A stretch of DNA of 64,000 nt from Sphagnum compactum (lineage: Eukaryota > Bryophyta > Sphagnopsida > Sphagnales): assembly GCA_965153455.1 (NCBI GenBank), contig OZ234497.1, positions 12,586,001-12,650,000 on the forward strand, read 5' to 3'. Made by a program: the position numbers and the translations under genes. The notes beneath the pieces are model-generated. The model ran no database searches, was not told the DNA's origin, and was given only the letters and a program-made list of their open reading frames with translations. This document shows positions 11,041 to 22,599 of this stretch, one piece after another; position 1 is the stretch's first letter; every line of letters begins with the position of its first letter.

Positions 11041-11405
11041 TTTACTTCATATCCGGCTTTATAGCCAGTTTTGGCACAATCTTCTTGAGGAAGGTCGCCA
11101 CATTTTTCTATGAGAGATCCCCACTGTGGCTACAAACAAAAAATCTTAGAAAAATAAAATAAAAAACAACACTGCTAGGGACGACCTGGGGTCGGTCCCT
11201 CCTGGCAACTACCTCCTTACTATGAGATAAATTGCCACATGATTGTCTCCTCCATTCCATGGATGGATGACGGGACCCCCACCCCCAATAGAAAAAAGAA
11301 AAAATTTCTCCCTTTCCCCCTCTCCCCAAAACCCAAAAAAGGAAAAAATTGGCTGCACTGATTGCATACCGAGCCTTCCTCAGTGCCTGCCTGAAATTTT
11401 TATTA
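11041..11405 (+). repeat. Dispersed repeat family A, copy 2
   Basis: It starts TTTACTTCATATCCGG and ends CCTGCCTGAAATTTTTATT, colinear with 3014-3562 but without the family B insertion. It lies inside the segment bounded by the direct repeats at 10902 and 11643. Confidence 0.6.
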
Positions 11406-11499
11406 TGGGCCAATACCCCTTCATAACATGATGGATACCTACTGTGCTGTAAATAGGGCAGAATGGGCAATTCCCTGAAACAGTGGAGTTTTGCAATTT

Positions 11500-11642
11500 A
11501 AGAAGGGCCCGCGCCCTCCGCCCCGCCTCTTTGCCTTGGATGAATGGAGGGACGGATGAATGACGGGATGGACGACGGGATGGATGGATGGAAAGGAGGA
11601 CCGACGACAACCGGACAGACAGACACCAAAAATATTATATAT
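11500..11642 (+). repeat. GGAY-rich tract
   Basis: GGATG/GACGG iterations (GACGGGATGG, GGATGGATGG, GGACAGACAGAC) run into ATATTATATATGG. A similar arrangement closes the minisatellite at 13228-13317 (GATGGATGG, GGACGACCGGACACC, GATATTATATATATT). The two probably belong to related element ends. Confidence 0.55.
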
Positions 11643-11677
11643 GGTACCCGTGACCTTCGGGCACTGTGAAGTCCCCC
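11643..11677 (+). repeat. Direct repeat flanking a 0.7-kb segment, right copy
   Basis: See the copy at 10902-10936. It is followed by unrelated T-rich sequence. Confidence 0.8.
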
Positions 11678-12832
11678 GGTTTCTTTAAACTTGGTTCATG
11701 TTTTAGTTTTTTTTAGAAACTTTTATCTTTTTTTTTTTAATGTGTTTTCTGTTTTTATTATTATTTTGTATAATAAAAATAAAGTGTTTCTTTTTCACTT
11801 TTATATTTTTGTTTATTTGGATGCAAGTTTGAAGTTTGGAGAAAGAAGATACACCTCATTCTTTTTCAAGTAGGGCTTTTTTTCATTATTATAAGTTTTA
11901 TTTTTTTAATTTTTTACTCTTTATTTGGTTTCTTCATTTTTGTAAAAAAAATTTAAAAATTATTTTACTGTATTTCCCTTTCCTTGTTTCATTTGTTTCC
12001 ATTCCTTTTTTAAAGTTTTTGCGTTTTTACTTTTTTTTTTATGTTTGTTTATGGCTTGTCTTCCAAGTATTCTTTGACAGCACTGTGGTATGCATTGTGC
12101 GTGTGTGCGTGCAAGATTGGGTGTGAATCAAAACCCATCATTCCATTTGTCTTTCCCAAAAAGATGAAGCTTTTGCCACTGCTGTCAAATACATGTCTAA
12201 AGAGAATAAAGATTCTCAAACTAATGAATATTTTTCAAGCATTTTGAGAAATGTTTTTCAGGAATTTTTTAGAATGCCCAATTTTAAACCTAATTGTAAG
12301 CCTCAATGCTAAATTTTTGTTAATCTTAAGTCAAAACAATAAAAAGATTCTAACCCAAGCCAAAATGACAATTTTTAAAAATCCTAAGTCAAAATAATAA
12401 AAAGATTCTAATCCTTAGACCTAAATAGAAATTTTGTTAACAAAAAACTCGAATTGAAATTTTTTTAAAATTTTTAAAAAAAATGATTATGAAATGACCC
12501 ACCTTTGTGATGAAGTTGTTTGGAAACACTGGAAAATCCTCACACTGAAATCCTGACAAAAGCCTCAGAACTTCAAACCTTTCATAAAGTACACGCAAAG
12601 CATGTTGAGAAAGAATTTCCAAGTTCTCTAATGGCATCTTCCAGGAATTCCAAGCAAGAATTGCCTTCTAGAAACAAAATAGCAAGCCTATTGTGCACAT
12701 CCGGATTGTCCATACCGGCAGACTCGGATCATCCGTATTGGGAACCGTTCGTCTCACTTGTTCCACTGGCGACTCGTCTGCACAAAACGAAAACCCACAT
12801 CAATCCATCTTCTTCTTCTTCTTGTTTTTTTT
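11678..12832. other. Gene-free T-rich stretch
   Basis: Long T-runs and low complexity with no supported gene. A short direct duplication near 12320-12410 repeats AGTCAAAA-AATAAAAAGATTC. Confidence 0.5.
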
Positions 12833-13155
12833 TGTCTTCTTCTTCTTCTTGGCACCCCCCACTTTCCACAACAATGGAGGAAGACGGGACAGCCGGACAC
12901 CACCGCAAGAGGACAGTCTTCTTCTTCTTCCTGGCATCCCCCACTTTCCACAACAATGGAGGAAGACGGGACAGCCGGACACCACCGCAAGAGGACGGTC
13001 TTCTTCTTCTTCCTGGCATCCCCCACTTTCCACAACAATGGAGGAAGACGGGACGGCCCACTTTCCACAACAATGGACGAAGACAGGATGACCCACTTTT
13101 CACAACAATGGAGGAAGACGGGACAGCTGGACACCACCGCAAGAGGACAACCATG
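12833..13155 (+). repeat. Compound minisatellite (82-bp and 35-bp units)
   Basis: The phrase ACTTTCCACAACAATGGA starts at 12861, 12943, 13025 and 13060, with a variant at 13095, so spacings are 82, 82, 35 and 35. The 82-bp unit has a TTC-rich part, CCCCCACTTTCCACAACAAT, GGAGGAAGACGGGACAGCC and GGACACCACCGCAAGAGGAC. The 35-bp units are internal deletions of it. Several overlapping open frames run through on both strands only because the repeat lacks stops. I do not regard them as genes. Confidence 0.9.
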
Positions 13156-13227
13156 CAAAGCTGAGCTGCATGTTGCTGCCATCCATCCTCCTCCTCTTCC
13201 ATCATCTTCTTCTTCCGGGATGAAGAA

Positions 13228-13317
13228 CTTAGATGGATGGAAGACGGGACGAATGGATGGAAAGGACGACCGGACACCACCGCAAGAGGACAAAACCAAC
13301 GATATTATATATATTAG
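13228..13317 (+). repeat. GGAY-rich tail after the minisatellite
   Basis: GATGGATGGAAGACGGGAC leads through GGACGACCGGACACCACC to GATATTATATATATT. It matches the arrangement at 11575-11642 and reuses the GGACACCACCGCAAGAGGAC word of the minisatellite, so minisatellite and tail probably belong to one element. Confidence 0.5.
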
Positions 13318-13955
13318 ATATAACAAATCAAAAAGTATTAAAGGTTTTTAACTAATCTAATTACTTAAAAATTCGTACAAAAAGCTTATATTATAAAGAA
13401 AATTTTAATATTTACATTAAGAGTAATTTGTTTATGTGGATGTATGAAGACAAAAACATAATCATCCATGTTTTACGATGGAGAATGGATGAATGTGGGG
13501 TGAAAGGACACAAGGGGGTCAACTTGGGAACTTTCATAGCATATGCTTAAAGTATACACCTCCAAAATGTGTTGTATTAAATTTTGGGTTTCACTTTTGG
13601 TGTTTGGGCTTTATCATTAAAAAATAAATCAAAAATTTTATTAGTATTTGTGATTATTTTTTAGTCACAAACAATGTTTTGCAACTATTTTCACATTATT
13701 CATTTAGGACAAATTGCAAACACCAATCAATCACAAACAACATGATGTCAACAATGACATCATCAATTTATGAATGAACTTTGTGCTCAACAAATATAAA
13801 TGACCTTTGACCAAATTGTATAAATATGGTGTATGTGGCATAAATTTGCAATTACAATTGCAATTATTTTGGTAACCTCTCAAATTTTCCATGTGGCAAC
13901 TTGTGAAATAAGTAGGTAGATAAATAATCTTAGGTAGGTAGATGGGTAGGTAGCA
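13318..13955. other. Gene-free AT-rich stretch
   Basis: No gene is seen. The right end (13911-13953) carries GTAGGTAG and GGGTAGGTAG words that border the inverted repeat at 13956. Confidence 0.5.
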
Positions 13956-14435
13956 TTATGAGAAATCACGTCTGTCGAAACCACATTACCCTGCAACTAA
14001 AACTCAAAATGAAACTCATATACAACTATTGTGCAACTATCTCTTGGGTATTACAACTAGTGTGCAACTATCCTCTAAAAATACAGTGTATTAATAAATA
14101 AATTGTCACATCATAAAATCAATTAGTTGTATTATAGTTACAAGTGAAGTGAAAATGGGTTTTCTATACAATAATTTATACTCATCGTACATACATATGT
14201 AATCAAGCATGTTTGATTTTTTCAAAAGTTACATAGTAGTTGCATGTAACAACTACTTAAAAATTATTGTAAATGTGCCACTAAAACAACTATGTTATAA
14301 CTAGGTACAATGTACATACATGTGATCATGCCACGAATCCACATTTCCACCACTCATTACGGAATACATTTGCAACTAGTTTTCGATTATGATTCTCATT
14401 GATACAATAAGTATAGCCACTATTACAGTAGGTCT
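13956..14435 (+). repeat. Long inverted repeat E, left arm (~480 bp)
   Basis: Read forward, it matches the reverse complement of 20700-21181 along its whole length, at roughly 80-85% by eye with small indels. Shared landmarks in order: GAAACCACA-TACCCT-CAACTAAAA, CAACTATCTCTTGGGTATTA, CAACTAGTGTGCAA, TACATACATATGT, TTGATTTTTT, ACAACTACTT-AAA, GTAAATGTGC-ACTAAAACAA, ACATGTGATCATGCCAC, CCACCACTCATTA-GGAATA and CAGCCACTA-like AGCCACTA. CAACTA words are frequent. It is flanked by GTAGGTAG-type repeats on both sides. No coding frame is seen. Confidence 0.85.
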
Positions 14436-14442
14436 TATTTTT

Positions 14443-14510
14443 CTACCTACCTATGTAGGTAGGTAGGTAGGTTTTAAGTAAATACATAGGTATGTAGGTC
14501 TTAAGACCTA
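14443..14510. repeat. GGTA palindromes beside arm E
   Basis: CTACCTACCTA-TG-TAGGTAGGTAG (14443-14466) is a perfect 11-bp inverted repeat. TAGGTCTTAAGACCTA (14495-14510) is a perfect 16-base palindrome. Both are built from the GTAG tetranucleotide that also borders the left side of the arm. Confidence 0.85.
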
Positions 14511-15519
14511 CCAACCTACCCATTTAACTACTAAAATATATATTTTTATTTGTTTATTTATTCAAAAATATAATTAATATGCCATGTGGAATTTTTTATG
14601 ATGCCATGTGTCACAATCCCAAACCATCATTAACAGTCACAATAAACAATAAAGATCAATATTTCGAAAAAAAATTATGTTAAAAAATCTTCATAGTGAC
14701 ATCATGGGTGCAAGTATAATGGAGTTACATAGTAGTTGAAAATGAGTTGTTTTCATTGAGTTACAATTGAGTTATAATGAGTTGCACCATATATATGGTG
14801 AGTTACAACTTTGCAACTTATGTAACTTCTTTGTTAGCACTCACAACATATAAATACAATGAGTCTCAAATGTCCCTTGTAATTCAAAAATTGAATTGCA
14901 AGGCCAATTACAAAACACCCATTTTTTTCGTAGCCTAGTTAGGCCACATGGCACTTATGATAAATTAAACCACATGGTTCTTAGGCTAGGTTATGCCATG
15001 TAACACCTAACTTAAATCCTATTTCATTTTTGGTTTAGCCTTTAGGGTTGAGTTTTTTTTGTTAACTCATCCCAAATAACATTTCCATTTTAATGTTTTT
15101 ATGGTTTTAGTGCACCTTTTTTATATAGCTTAAAAATTTGAAATGGAAGACAAATCATATGGGATAAACATTAATCATGACTTAATCATAATTATTACAT
15201 GTACTACCTACTAAGTCTATTAATTAAAAATTATTTAATTACGTAACTTACTACCTATTATCCTATTACTACCTACAAACTATTACCAAGCCTTGCCTAA
15301 CTACCACCTATTAATCTAACTTACCACCTATTGATTCGCTTAGCCTAAATACTAACTAACATGCTCCATATGGCACATAAGCCTAAACCATCTAGGCCAT
15401 GTGGCATTTAAACTAGTTATTTTGTTATTATTATTTCTATATTTAATAATAAATTAATAAAAATTTGAATAGGCATAATAGCCCTTTAACAGTAATTATT
15501 GTAATAAAATCAAGTTTTA
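14511..15519. other. Gene-free AT-rich stretch
   Basis: No gene. Words GAGTTAC/GTTGCA at 14720-14830 echo the CAACTA vocabulary of repeat E. A fragment of family D lies at 15028-15085. Confidence 0.45.
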
Positions 15520-15875
15520 GAATCAAATATTAATTTTTGAATTCAAATAAAAAATTTCAAAATTCAAATATCAATTTTCAGATTCAAATAATAATTTTTG
15601 AATACAAATATCAATTATCAGTTTCAACTAACTTTTTCATATTCAAATAAAAAACTTTAAAATTCAAATAGCAATTTTTTAATTTAAATAAAAATCTTTA
15701 AAATTCAAATAATTTTTTTTAGATTCAAATAGTTTTTTCCAGAAATGAAATATCAATTTTCAAGCTCAAATATCAACTTTAAGAATTGAACTATCAAATT
15801 TCAAAATCAAATACCAATTTGCAAATTGAAATAAAAAATTCAGAATTGAAAAATCAATTTATAAATTCAATAAAA
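15520..15875 (+). repeat. Degenerate AATTCAAATA array
   Basis: About 350 bases are made of imperfect iterations of AATTCAAATATCAATTTTC-like units, roughly 18-32 bases long. There are more than ten occurrences of TTCAAATA or close variants. It looks like an old, strongly diverged satellite or minisatellite. Confidence 0.75.
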
Positions 15876-16929
15876 GAACAATATACATACATATGTAATA
15901 TACTTTTAAAAAATATTTTTATTCTATCTTTTATACATCCTAAATATGAGTTACATGTGTATATATTATATTGCACCATAGTATATCTCTAGGGGTGTAA
16001 GTAACTTGGTGACTGTTGTGATTAATGGGAGATATAAACCTATTCATAAATGAATATAGACCTAAAAACCATCTAGTGCATAGGATGAAGGCATAAATAG
16101 TTGTAACATAGTCATATAACACTAGTCACAAGAGTGACCAAAAGTTTGAATTTTCATTGTATGATTGCAAATATTTTAAAAGTTAGTCACAAATGACTAA
16201 TAGATGCATGTAGTTGCAAATAAAGTGTTTACATTTTGGTTTATTTATGTTAGTGTAGATTTTGGTTTTCACAAAGTAAATGTTATGTAATATTTTTTTG
16301 GAAACAAAAGATTAAAAAGATTAAATTAAAAGAATAATGGGTATATTTATGGTATTTGTAATATAATAAAGCTTGTTCCTTGTTTTTAAATACACTAGTC
16401 TTTGGTCTGAACTAGTCAACCAAAAAACATTTGAAATGAAAAAATAAAAAATGGCTCACTTCACATTTATTTTCATCTTCCATTTGAAAGGGATTGCTTG
16501 TCAAAATTTTAATTTACCACATACTTGTAGTTATTGATTTGAAAAAAAAACCATTCGTGATATGATAATTATCAAACCTTTCATGTGATTCACAAACCTA
16601 TTCCAATCATATGGAATCACAATGTTTAGTAGATATTACAAAGCTTCCAAGGTGATGATGATCAAAATCATGTGTTGTTGGCTCATAGGTGAAAAAGAAA
16701 ATATTACAATTGCATTTGGCAACAAAACTATAAGATGTGATTATAAGTTTACTCTTTCACCAAAGAAAGGTCGTGTCAAACATCTAAAGAGATGGCTTTT
16801 GCAAAATGAATCCAAAATGCACATATTGTGATGGTGAGTTGAAGCTTTTTTCATAAAACCACTTGTGATGATGCAAAACCATATATCAATGTTCATTGCA
16901 AACTTCATGAAAGGGTTTGATGGTGTCAT
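15876..16929. other. Gene-free stretch with a dispersed repeat
   Basis: No gene is supported. Segment 16470-16590 (TCACTTCACATTTA, CCATTTGAAAGG, TTACCACATACTTGTAGTTA, GATAATTATCAAA) parallels 26555-26680 (TCATTTCACGTTTC, CATTTGAA, TATCACATACTTATGGTCAT, ATAATTATTAAA). Confidence 0.45.
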
Positions 16930-17345
16930 GCAAATTTTAATTATGTAAATGGTTGTGTCCCATGACTTTCTTGTTGATGTTGTGCCACCCAAAAATATTG
17001 ATATCAATATCTTGAAACACAACCAATAGATAATTGAAAATTTTAGATCTAATTTACCAAGTCACATGACAAGTGTGCGATTTTCTAAGTTGGTAATGGC
17101 CAAGGACATTGTATGCACATTTGCATCCTCTTAATCAATAAGGAATAACAAGGAAGTAGTGAAGGTTTTGGGAGCTAATAGGATAAACATTAGGAGGGGT
17201 GTTGAAAGATGATTATTGTTAGACACATAAAAGTACACTTTCTAGGTGAATATAGAAGGGCCAAGAAACTAAATGTTTTATCTTGTGATAGAATGGTGGA
17301 TAATTACTTTCGTCTTTCAAAATCGGAAAGGACATCATTTGGTTG
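16930..17345 (+). pseudogene. Decayed coding relic of unknown family, possibly transposon-derived
   Basis: One plus-strand frame reads almost continuously, with pieces such as VVSHDFLVDVVPPKN, FSKLVMAKDIVC, NNKEVVKVLGANRIN and IRRGVER. Stops in this frame (TAG after KHNQ, TAA after FASS, TGA after GVER) sit where CAG, CAA and CGA would restore the frame. I do not recognise the family. The protein-like composition and AT-rich repeat surroundings suggest an old mobile-element gene. It could also be chance. Confidence 0.35.
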
Positions 17346-17455
17346 AAGATCACACTGAAATGTTTTATTGATCTTGTGATAGAATGTTGGACAACTAAAA
17401 CTACCATCTTAAAAAATTGGAAAGGACATCATTCGGTTGAAGATCTTGTTGAAGT
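17276..17455 (+). repeat. Imperfect tandem duplication, ~90 bp
   Basis: ATCTTGTGATAGAATG-TGGA, followed by GGAAAGGACATCATT-GGTTG and AAGATC, occurs at about 17280-17350 and again at 17369-17445. The right copy is diverged. The duplication overlaps the end of the decayed frame described at 16930. Confidence 0.7.
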
Positions 17456-20400
17456 AATATGAAATGCATCTAGTGCACTACCTACATGTATCTCAAGTTG
17501 ATATCATTTCCAATGACTCATTTTTCGTGTGAGTGATTACAAAGATTTGAATGATTAATGTAGGTGCTTTATGTAACTTGATTGCAATTGGAATTAATTT
17601 CATAAGGATTGATTTATTGTTGTGTTTGCTTGTGAAACCATTACCAATAAAGAGTGATTTGAAAAGGTTCATAGTGCTTTCAAGTGTTTGTTGAATTGAA
17701 TGTTTCCTTGACATGTTTACTTAAGGAAAATTTGAAGAAGAAAATACCTTAATAAGGTCTAAGTGATTGACATGGGTGTTTGCCAAATTGTGACAAAAGG
17801 GGAATGTGCTTGGGAAAGGTTGGTAATGTTTTATTTGAGTGTATGTTAAATCAACTGTGTTTGTTTGTTGATGTTAGAAGCAAGATGTGTTATCACAAAG
17901 GTCCAAGTGATTAATGTGGGTGATTGCTAGACCATGAGAAAAATAAAGTGTGCTAAACAAAGGTTTTGAATCTTTGCTTAAGGAGTAACAACTTGATAAA
18001 TGATTAAGAACTAATTTGAAAAAGATTATGTGATTTTGCACTTCTAGTTGTGTTTGCAATCCATTGCTTTGGGTGATGCTAACATTACATGAAAACATGG
18101 TTTTAATGATTGGTCATTTTTAATTATAGTCGAATCAAACTCATTGTTTAAATGTTATTTTTTGTCATTTTTTAATCATAGTTGCCCTATTTTAGCGTAA
18201 TGTAATAAGTCAAAGAAAGTTGTTGAATGAAATAATGAAATGCTTATATTTTACAATTATGTATATTTGATTAATGCATCATTTACTTTGAAAGCATGGA
18301 GTTATGTGATTTTGATTTCACATGTGGGTTTGAATGATTGTTTTAGGTTTTGTGAATGGGTTAATAAAGCCAACAATGTTGATGACATGAAGTTAAATGA
18401 TTTTTTTCTTTCATTTTTGCATATGAATCATTTTTATGGGTGTTTTGTGATTATCGTTATCAAATGTAACATTTTCTTATAAACAACAAGCTTGAAGATT
18501 TTTTTTTGGCTGAAACACATTAAGCCCCCCAAAAAATGTAGTCACTTGCATTAAGTCTTTTTGGCAAACATCACATCTTGGTTTTTTTTTCTTGTTTTAA
18601 ATATATTTGAGTAGATCTAGACTTAGATTAATTATTCCTTTAAAAAAAATTCAACAAAATTTTTAAATCTTGAACGTATGGAGTATATATGGGATAAAAT
18701 CATACCCATCAAAAAATATGTATTTCAAAACCAAGGTTGCTAGTGGATTTTTTTGTGAATTTTTTGTGGTGAATGATATTGATATACACCAATTAATTTT
18801 AAGGCCATTTAGAAGTTTAAAAACTTTGGTTGAAAATCCATTCAAAAAATGTATTTTTTTCAGTTCTTTAATAATAAAGCCAACATAAATTTCATGTTTT
18901 AGAAAAAAACCACTACCGTATGACAAAGAAAAGAAATCTTACAATTGGACATGGTTTTATTTTTCAATTTCATTTTCATTTGATATACATTTTTAAAAAC
19001 AAAAATTGGAAACCCCATTTTAGGACCAAATGAATCCAAAACATACATTACATATTCATGAATATATTCAACATTTTGGATTCGTTTGGAAAATTTGTAT
19101 AAGTAAGGAGATATTCAATATATATTTTATATTGAAAATAAATCCTTATTTGTCGGCCGTTGAAAGTGATCCATTCCAAATCAAAATTGGTTAGTAAGAA
19201 ATTAATTATGTATTTATTGTTTTGAGTTGATGAATGTTGCAATGACATGTTTCCATCATGTTCTTTCCATTAAAGTGGATTTGGCTTTGACACTTTGTGC
19301 AATAATGTTAAGTTGCGTCATCTACAATTAACTCTTTTCTTATGGCATTGTGAGCTTGGTGCATTTAAAGAAAATTACAACCTTTACAATGTTGTTAGGC
19401 TAACTTCTCTACATTTGCTAACTTCATGATTCATGCTAAACATTCAAATGAGTCCAATGGCTTCCTAAGATAGAAAAGTACATTGGTCATGAATTTAGCT
19501 TATAAATGAAAGGAGTGGTGAGTCAACTCCTATCTCATGTTTCTTAGTTCTCAATGAGGTGTGATTCATCCTTCTTTTGAGTCCTTATTATTGAAAAGAA
19601 GGTAGATGGTAATTTTGATGTTTCCAAAGCTTAGACGTTGTATGAATGTCTTTGGAGGTTGAAATTCTTCTTCTATTGAACTAGGTTGTATCTTGGAAGT
19701 TGTAAGTTCACGCCGATGTTTTTGAAAGTTATAGATATGTGTTTCCTTCTAATCAATGGATCATGTAGTCTATTTGTGTAGTTTAAATCTCAAGAAATTT
19801 TATATGCATTTCATAACACACCTTTTGTTGCATGATATTTGTGGTTTGTGCATTTTCCATAATTATTTATGGTGACCTAGAGTGATTGAAAGCCCAAAAG
19901 AACATTAAAAAATTGAGCAAATACATTTGTGAATGTTCAAAAGTTTCAAATTGCAATTAATACAATTGGTCTCTAAACCCCATTTTTGAATCGCATGAAA
20001 CGTTGGTTGTTTCTAAATTGCACTTAACAAGCATTATTTTTTAATTGCACTAGCAACAATAAACATAATCTTTGCCACATTAAACATTAAAGAACTTGTT
20101 TTTGAATCATGCAAAAGTGTAGGCATTGGTTTTTTTTTTTTTGGAATGCTTGTACCTAAATCTTATCAAGGGTCAAATTTGTTGAATGTTTTGGTGAATT
20201 TTGCGATCATATGTTTTACTTGAATCTATACGTGCTTGACATGTGTTTTATACTTCCTATAGACATGTTTTTTGGGGTCCGTATGAATGATTGACCCTTT
20301 CCAAGTTCTTCTTAAGCTTTAGCTTCAAGTATTTACAAGTGATTTATATTTGTTGCAAACCTTTTATTTACCTCAATATTTCCATAACCAACATCATGGT

Positions 20401-20699
20401 TGATTTTGTTATTTTCTCTTTTGTTTTGCCTTTAGGGTCAAACCATTTTGATTGGCTCATCCCAAATGACATTTGGTATGGGAGCGCTACCTCAAGCTTT
20501 AAAAATCATCTTTCAAATGTAAAGGAAAAGGAGTAATGAAAAAATAGCAAGAATAAAAATAAGGTTTCCAACTTACAAAACATTTTTTTATGAAACACAT
20601 ATGATGAAGATATAAATAATCAGTGAATATGTATATTTATTAAATTATAAGTAGTTGTATTATAGTCATAACATAGTTGAATAATAGTACTTTAGTAGT
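17456..20699. other. Gene-free AT-rich stretch between the arms of repeat E
   Basis: No intact coding region or recognisable domain was found. A family D copy lies at 20425-20570. Open frames (for example around 18240-18482 and 18663-18926) are AT-biased and featureless. Confidence 0.5.
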
Positions 20700-21181
20700 G
20701 GTGCACTAGTGGCTGTACTAATTATATCAATGGGGATCATAATAAAAAATTAGCTGCAAATGTATTCCATAATGAGTGGTGGAATTGTGAACAAGTGGCA
20801 TGATCACATGTATGTACTTGTACGTAGTTGTAAGATAATTGTTGTTTTAGTAGCACATTTACAATAGTTTTAAAGTAGTTGTCACATGCAACTACAATGC
20901 AACTCCTAAAAAAATCAAACGTGATTGACAACATATGTATGTATGATGTGTATAAATTATCATATAGAAGACCTATTTTCAACTCACTTGCAACTATAAT
21001 ACAATTAACCATTTTTTTGACATGATAATTTATTTATTTATAAATACAACATATTTTTAGGGGGATAATTGCACACTAGTTGTAATACCCAAGAGATAGT
21101 TGTACAATAGTTGTATATTAATTATTTTTTGAATTTTAGTTGGAGGGTAGTGTGGTTTCAATGGATGCAATTTTTCATAGT
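20700..21181 (-). repeat. Long inverted repeat E, right arm (~480 bp)
   Basis: Reverse-complement partner of 13956-14435; see that entry for shared landmarks. Outer ends correspond: CTATGAAAAAT on the reverse strand here against TTATGAGAAAT there. The two arms are about 6.3 kb apart. Confidence 0.85.
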
Positions 21182-22599
21182 GGTTAGTGGGAAAATTAAT
21201 TAATAAATCTAAATGATATTTTGATAATTGCTAATTATTAATGGTAGGTGAAAGCATTTATTGCTTCCTAATTACCTATGTAGTGAAATGATTAAATTCA
21301 CATAATTTTAGAAGGAGGAAGTAAGACTACCTTGCCATTTCACTTGAGTTAACTTAGGAGAAGATTAGGATGGAGGCCAATAAAGTAGGAGAAAATGAGG
21401 TTTTCGACAATGGGGAAATCGTTGAGGGGATTCCTTCTTCACCATCATTCTTGTGTGGTGTGGTTGGGAGGAGGAAATAGATGTGTATTTATAAAAGAAG
21501 TTAAGGAAGAAGTTAATGAAGGTTTTTTAACAAGGGGGGAACCTCTTGTTGCACTTGTTTGTTGGGAACGAGGAATGTGGATTTTTAGTGTAGAATTACC
21601 ATATATATATATATATATGTATTTTTTGTGGTGTTTAGATTTAAGAAGTAATACAAGTAAGGTTTTTTATGGCCATTAAAAATTGGGTATAAGAGGAGGA
21701 AATGCATTGCCATGGGCTTCAAACTACCTTTGTAGGCTAGGTAGTTAGAAGTAAGTGGTAATCTACATATTGTAAGCAAAACAACATTAGTGGTAACATA
21801 GCTTGTAAATCCTTTCTAGGTGTTTTTAAATGTCACTTTTGAGGTTTGACAGATGTGGTATTACCTTTCTAGAAATTCCAAAGAGATCATTTTCAATATT
21901 CTTTTTATTTATTATGTTGGGGCCCTATGTCCTTTGTCTTCTTTTTTTTTCATTTTTTTAAAAATCTTTTTTTAGCAAATAAATTCATCCATTGGTTGTT
22001 GGTATTTACTAGGTCTTCAAAGGTGATATTAACACAAAATAAAAAAAAGGCGAGAAAAAAAATCATTGAAAATAACAAACTCCTGCAAAACCAAAAAACC
22101 CATAGAAAACCAAACCTTGAAAATGTTATTTCACAACTTAAATGCCAAAAAGCCAACGACAAAGCAATAGACAATCAAATAGTAAATATGACGTTTCAAA
22201 ACCCATACTTTCAAGACCCACCACTCCCCCAAAACTTGCCATTACCATCAATCTACTTTGCTTTAGGGTTTTTGTTGTTGGGAAGCTCAACAATATTTTA
22301 TGATTTCACCATAACTTTTAAGTCAATTGATAACAAACAAAGTAAAATAATGCCCAAAAAAGGAAATTAAAAAATGTGAAGTGATTTTTAGCTAAAGTAG
22401 ACTTAATTTAAAGCACCACACAAAATTTTCATTTTCACATTCAATTCTTTCAACACAACCTTTAACACCAACAATGAATTCTTAAAAACCTCCAACCTTT
22501 CAAAATCCAAGTGTAAAGATGATGAGATAGCCAATTGGCAAATTTTAAATCATAGCTTGGAACCAAAGCGTCAACTCCCAAAAGTGACCTTGAACATCT
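21182..22599. other. Gene-free stretch
   Basis: A short frame from ATG at 21371 (MEANKVGENEVFDNG, 36 codons) ends at TAG near 21478 with no recognisable domain. A (TA)n run lies at about 21600-21618. Nothing else is supported. Confidence 0.4.

Noticed and set aside
10902-11677. Helitron 3' end suggested by CTAG next to a possible hairpin
   Set aside because: Only one copy has CTAG, the hairpin has a mismatch, and no matching 5' TC end or Rep/helicase coding was found. Kept only as a test to run.
12520-13351. Several overlapping long open frames on both strands, up to about 214 codons
   Set aside because: They run through the 82/35-bp minisatellite and exist because the repeat lacks stop codons. 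No domain, no splice logic, and equal openness on opposite strands.
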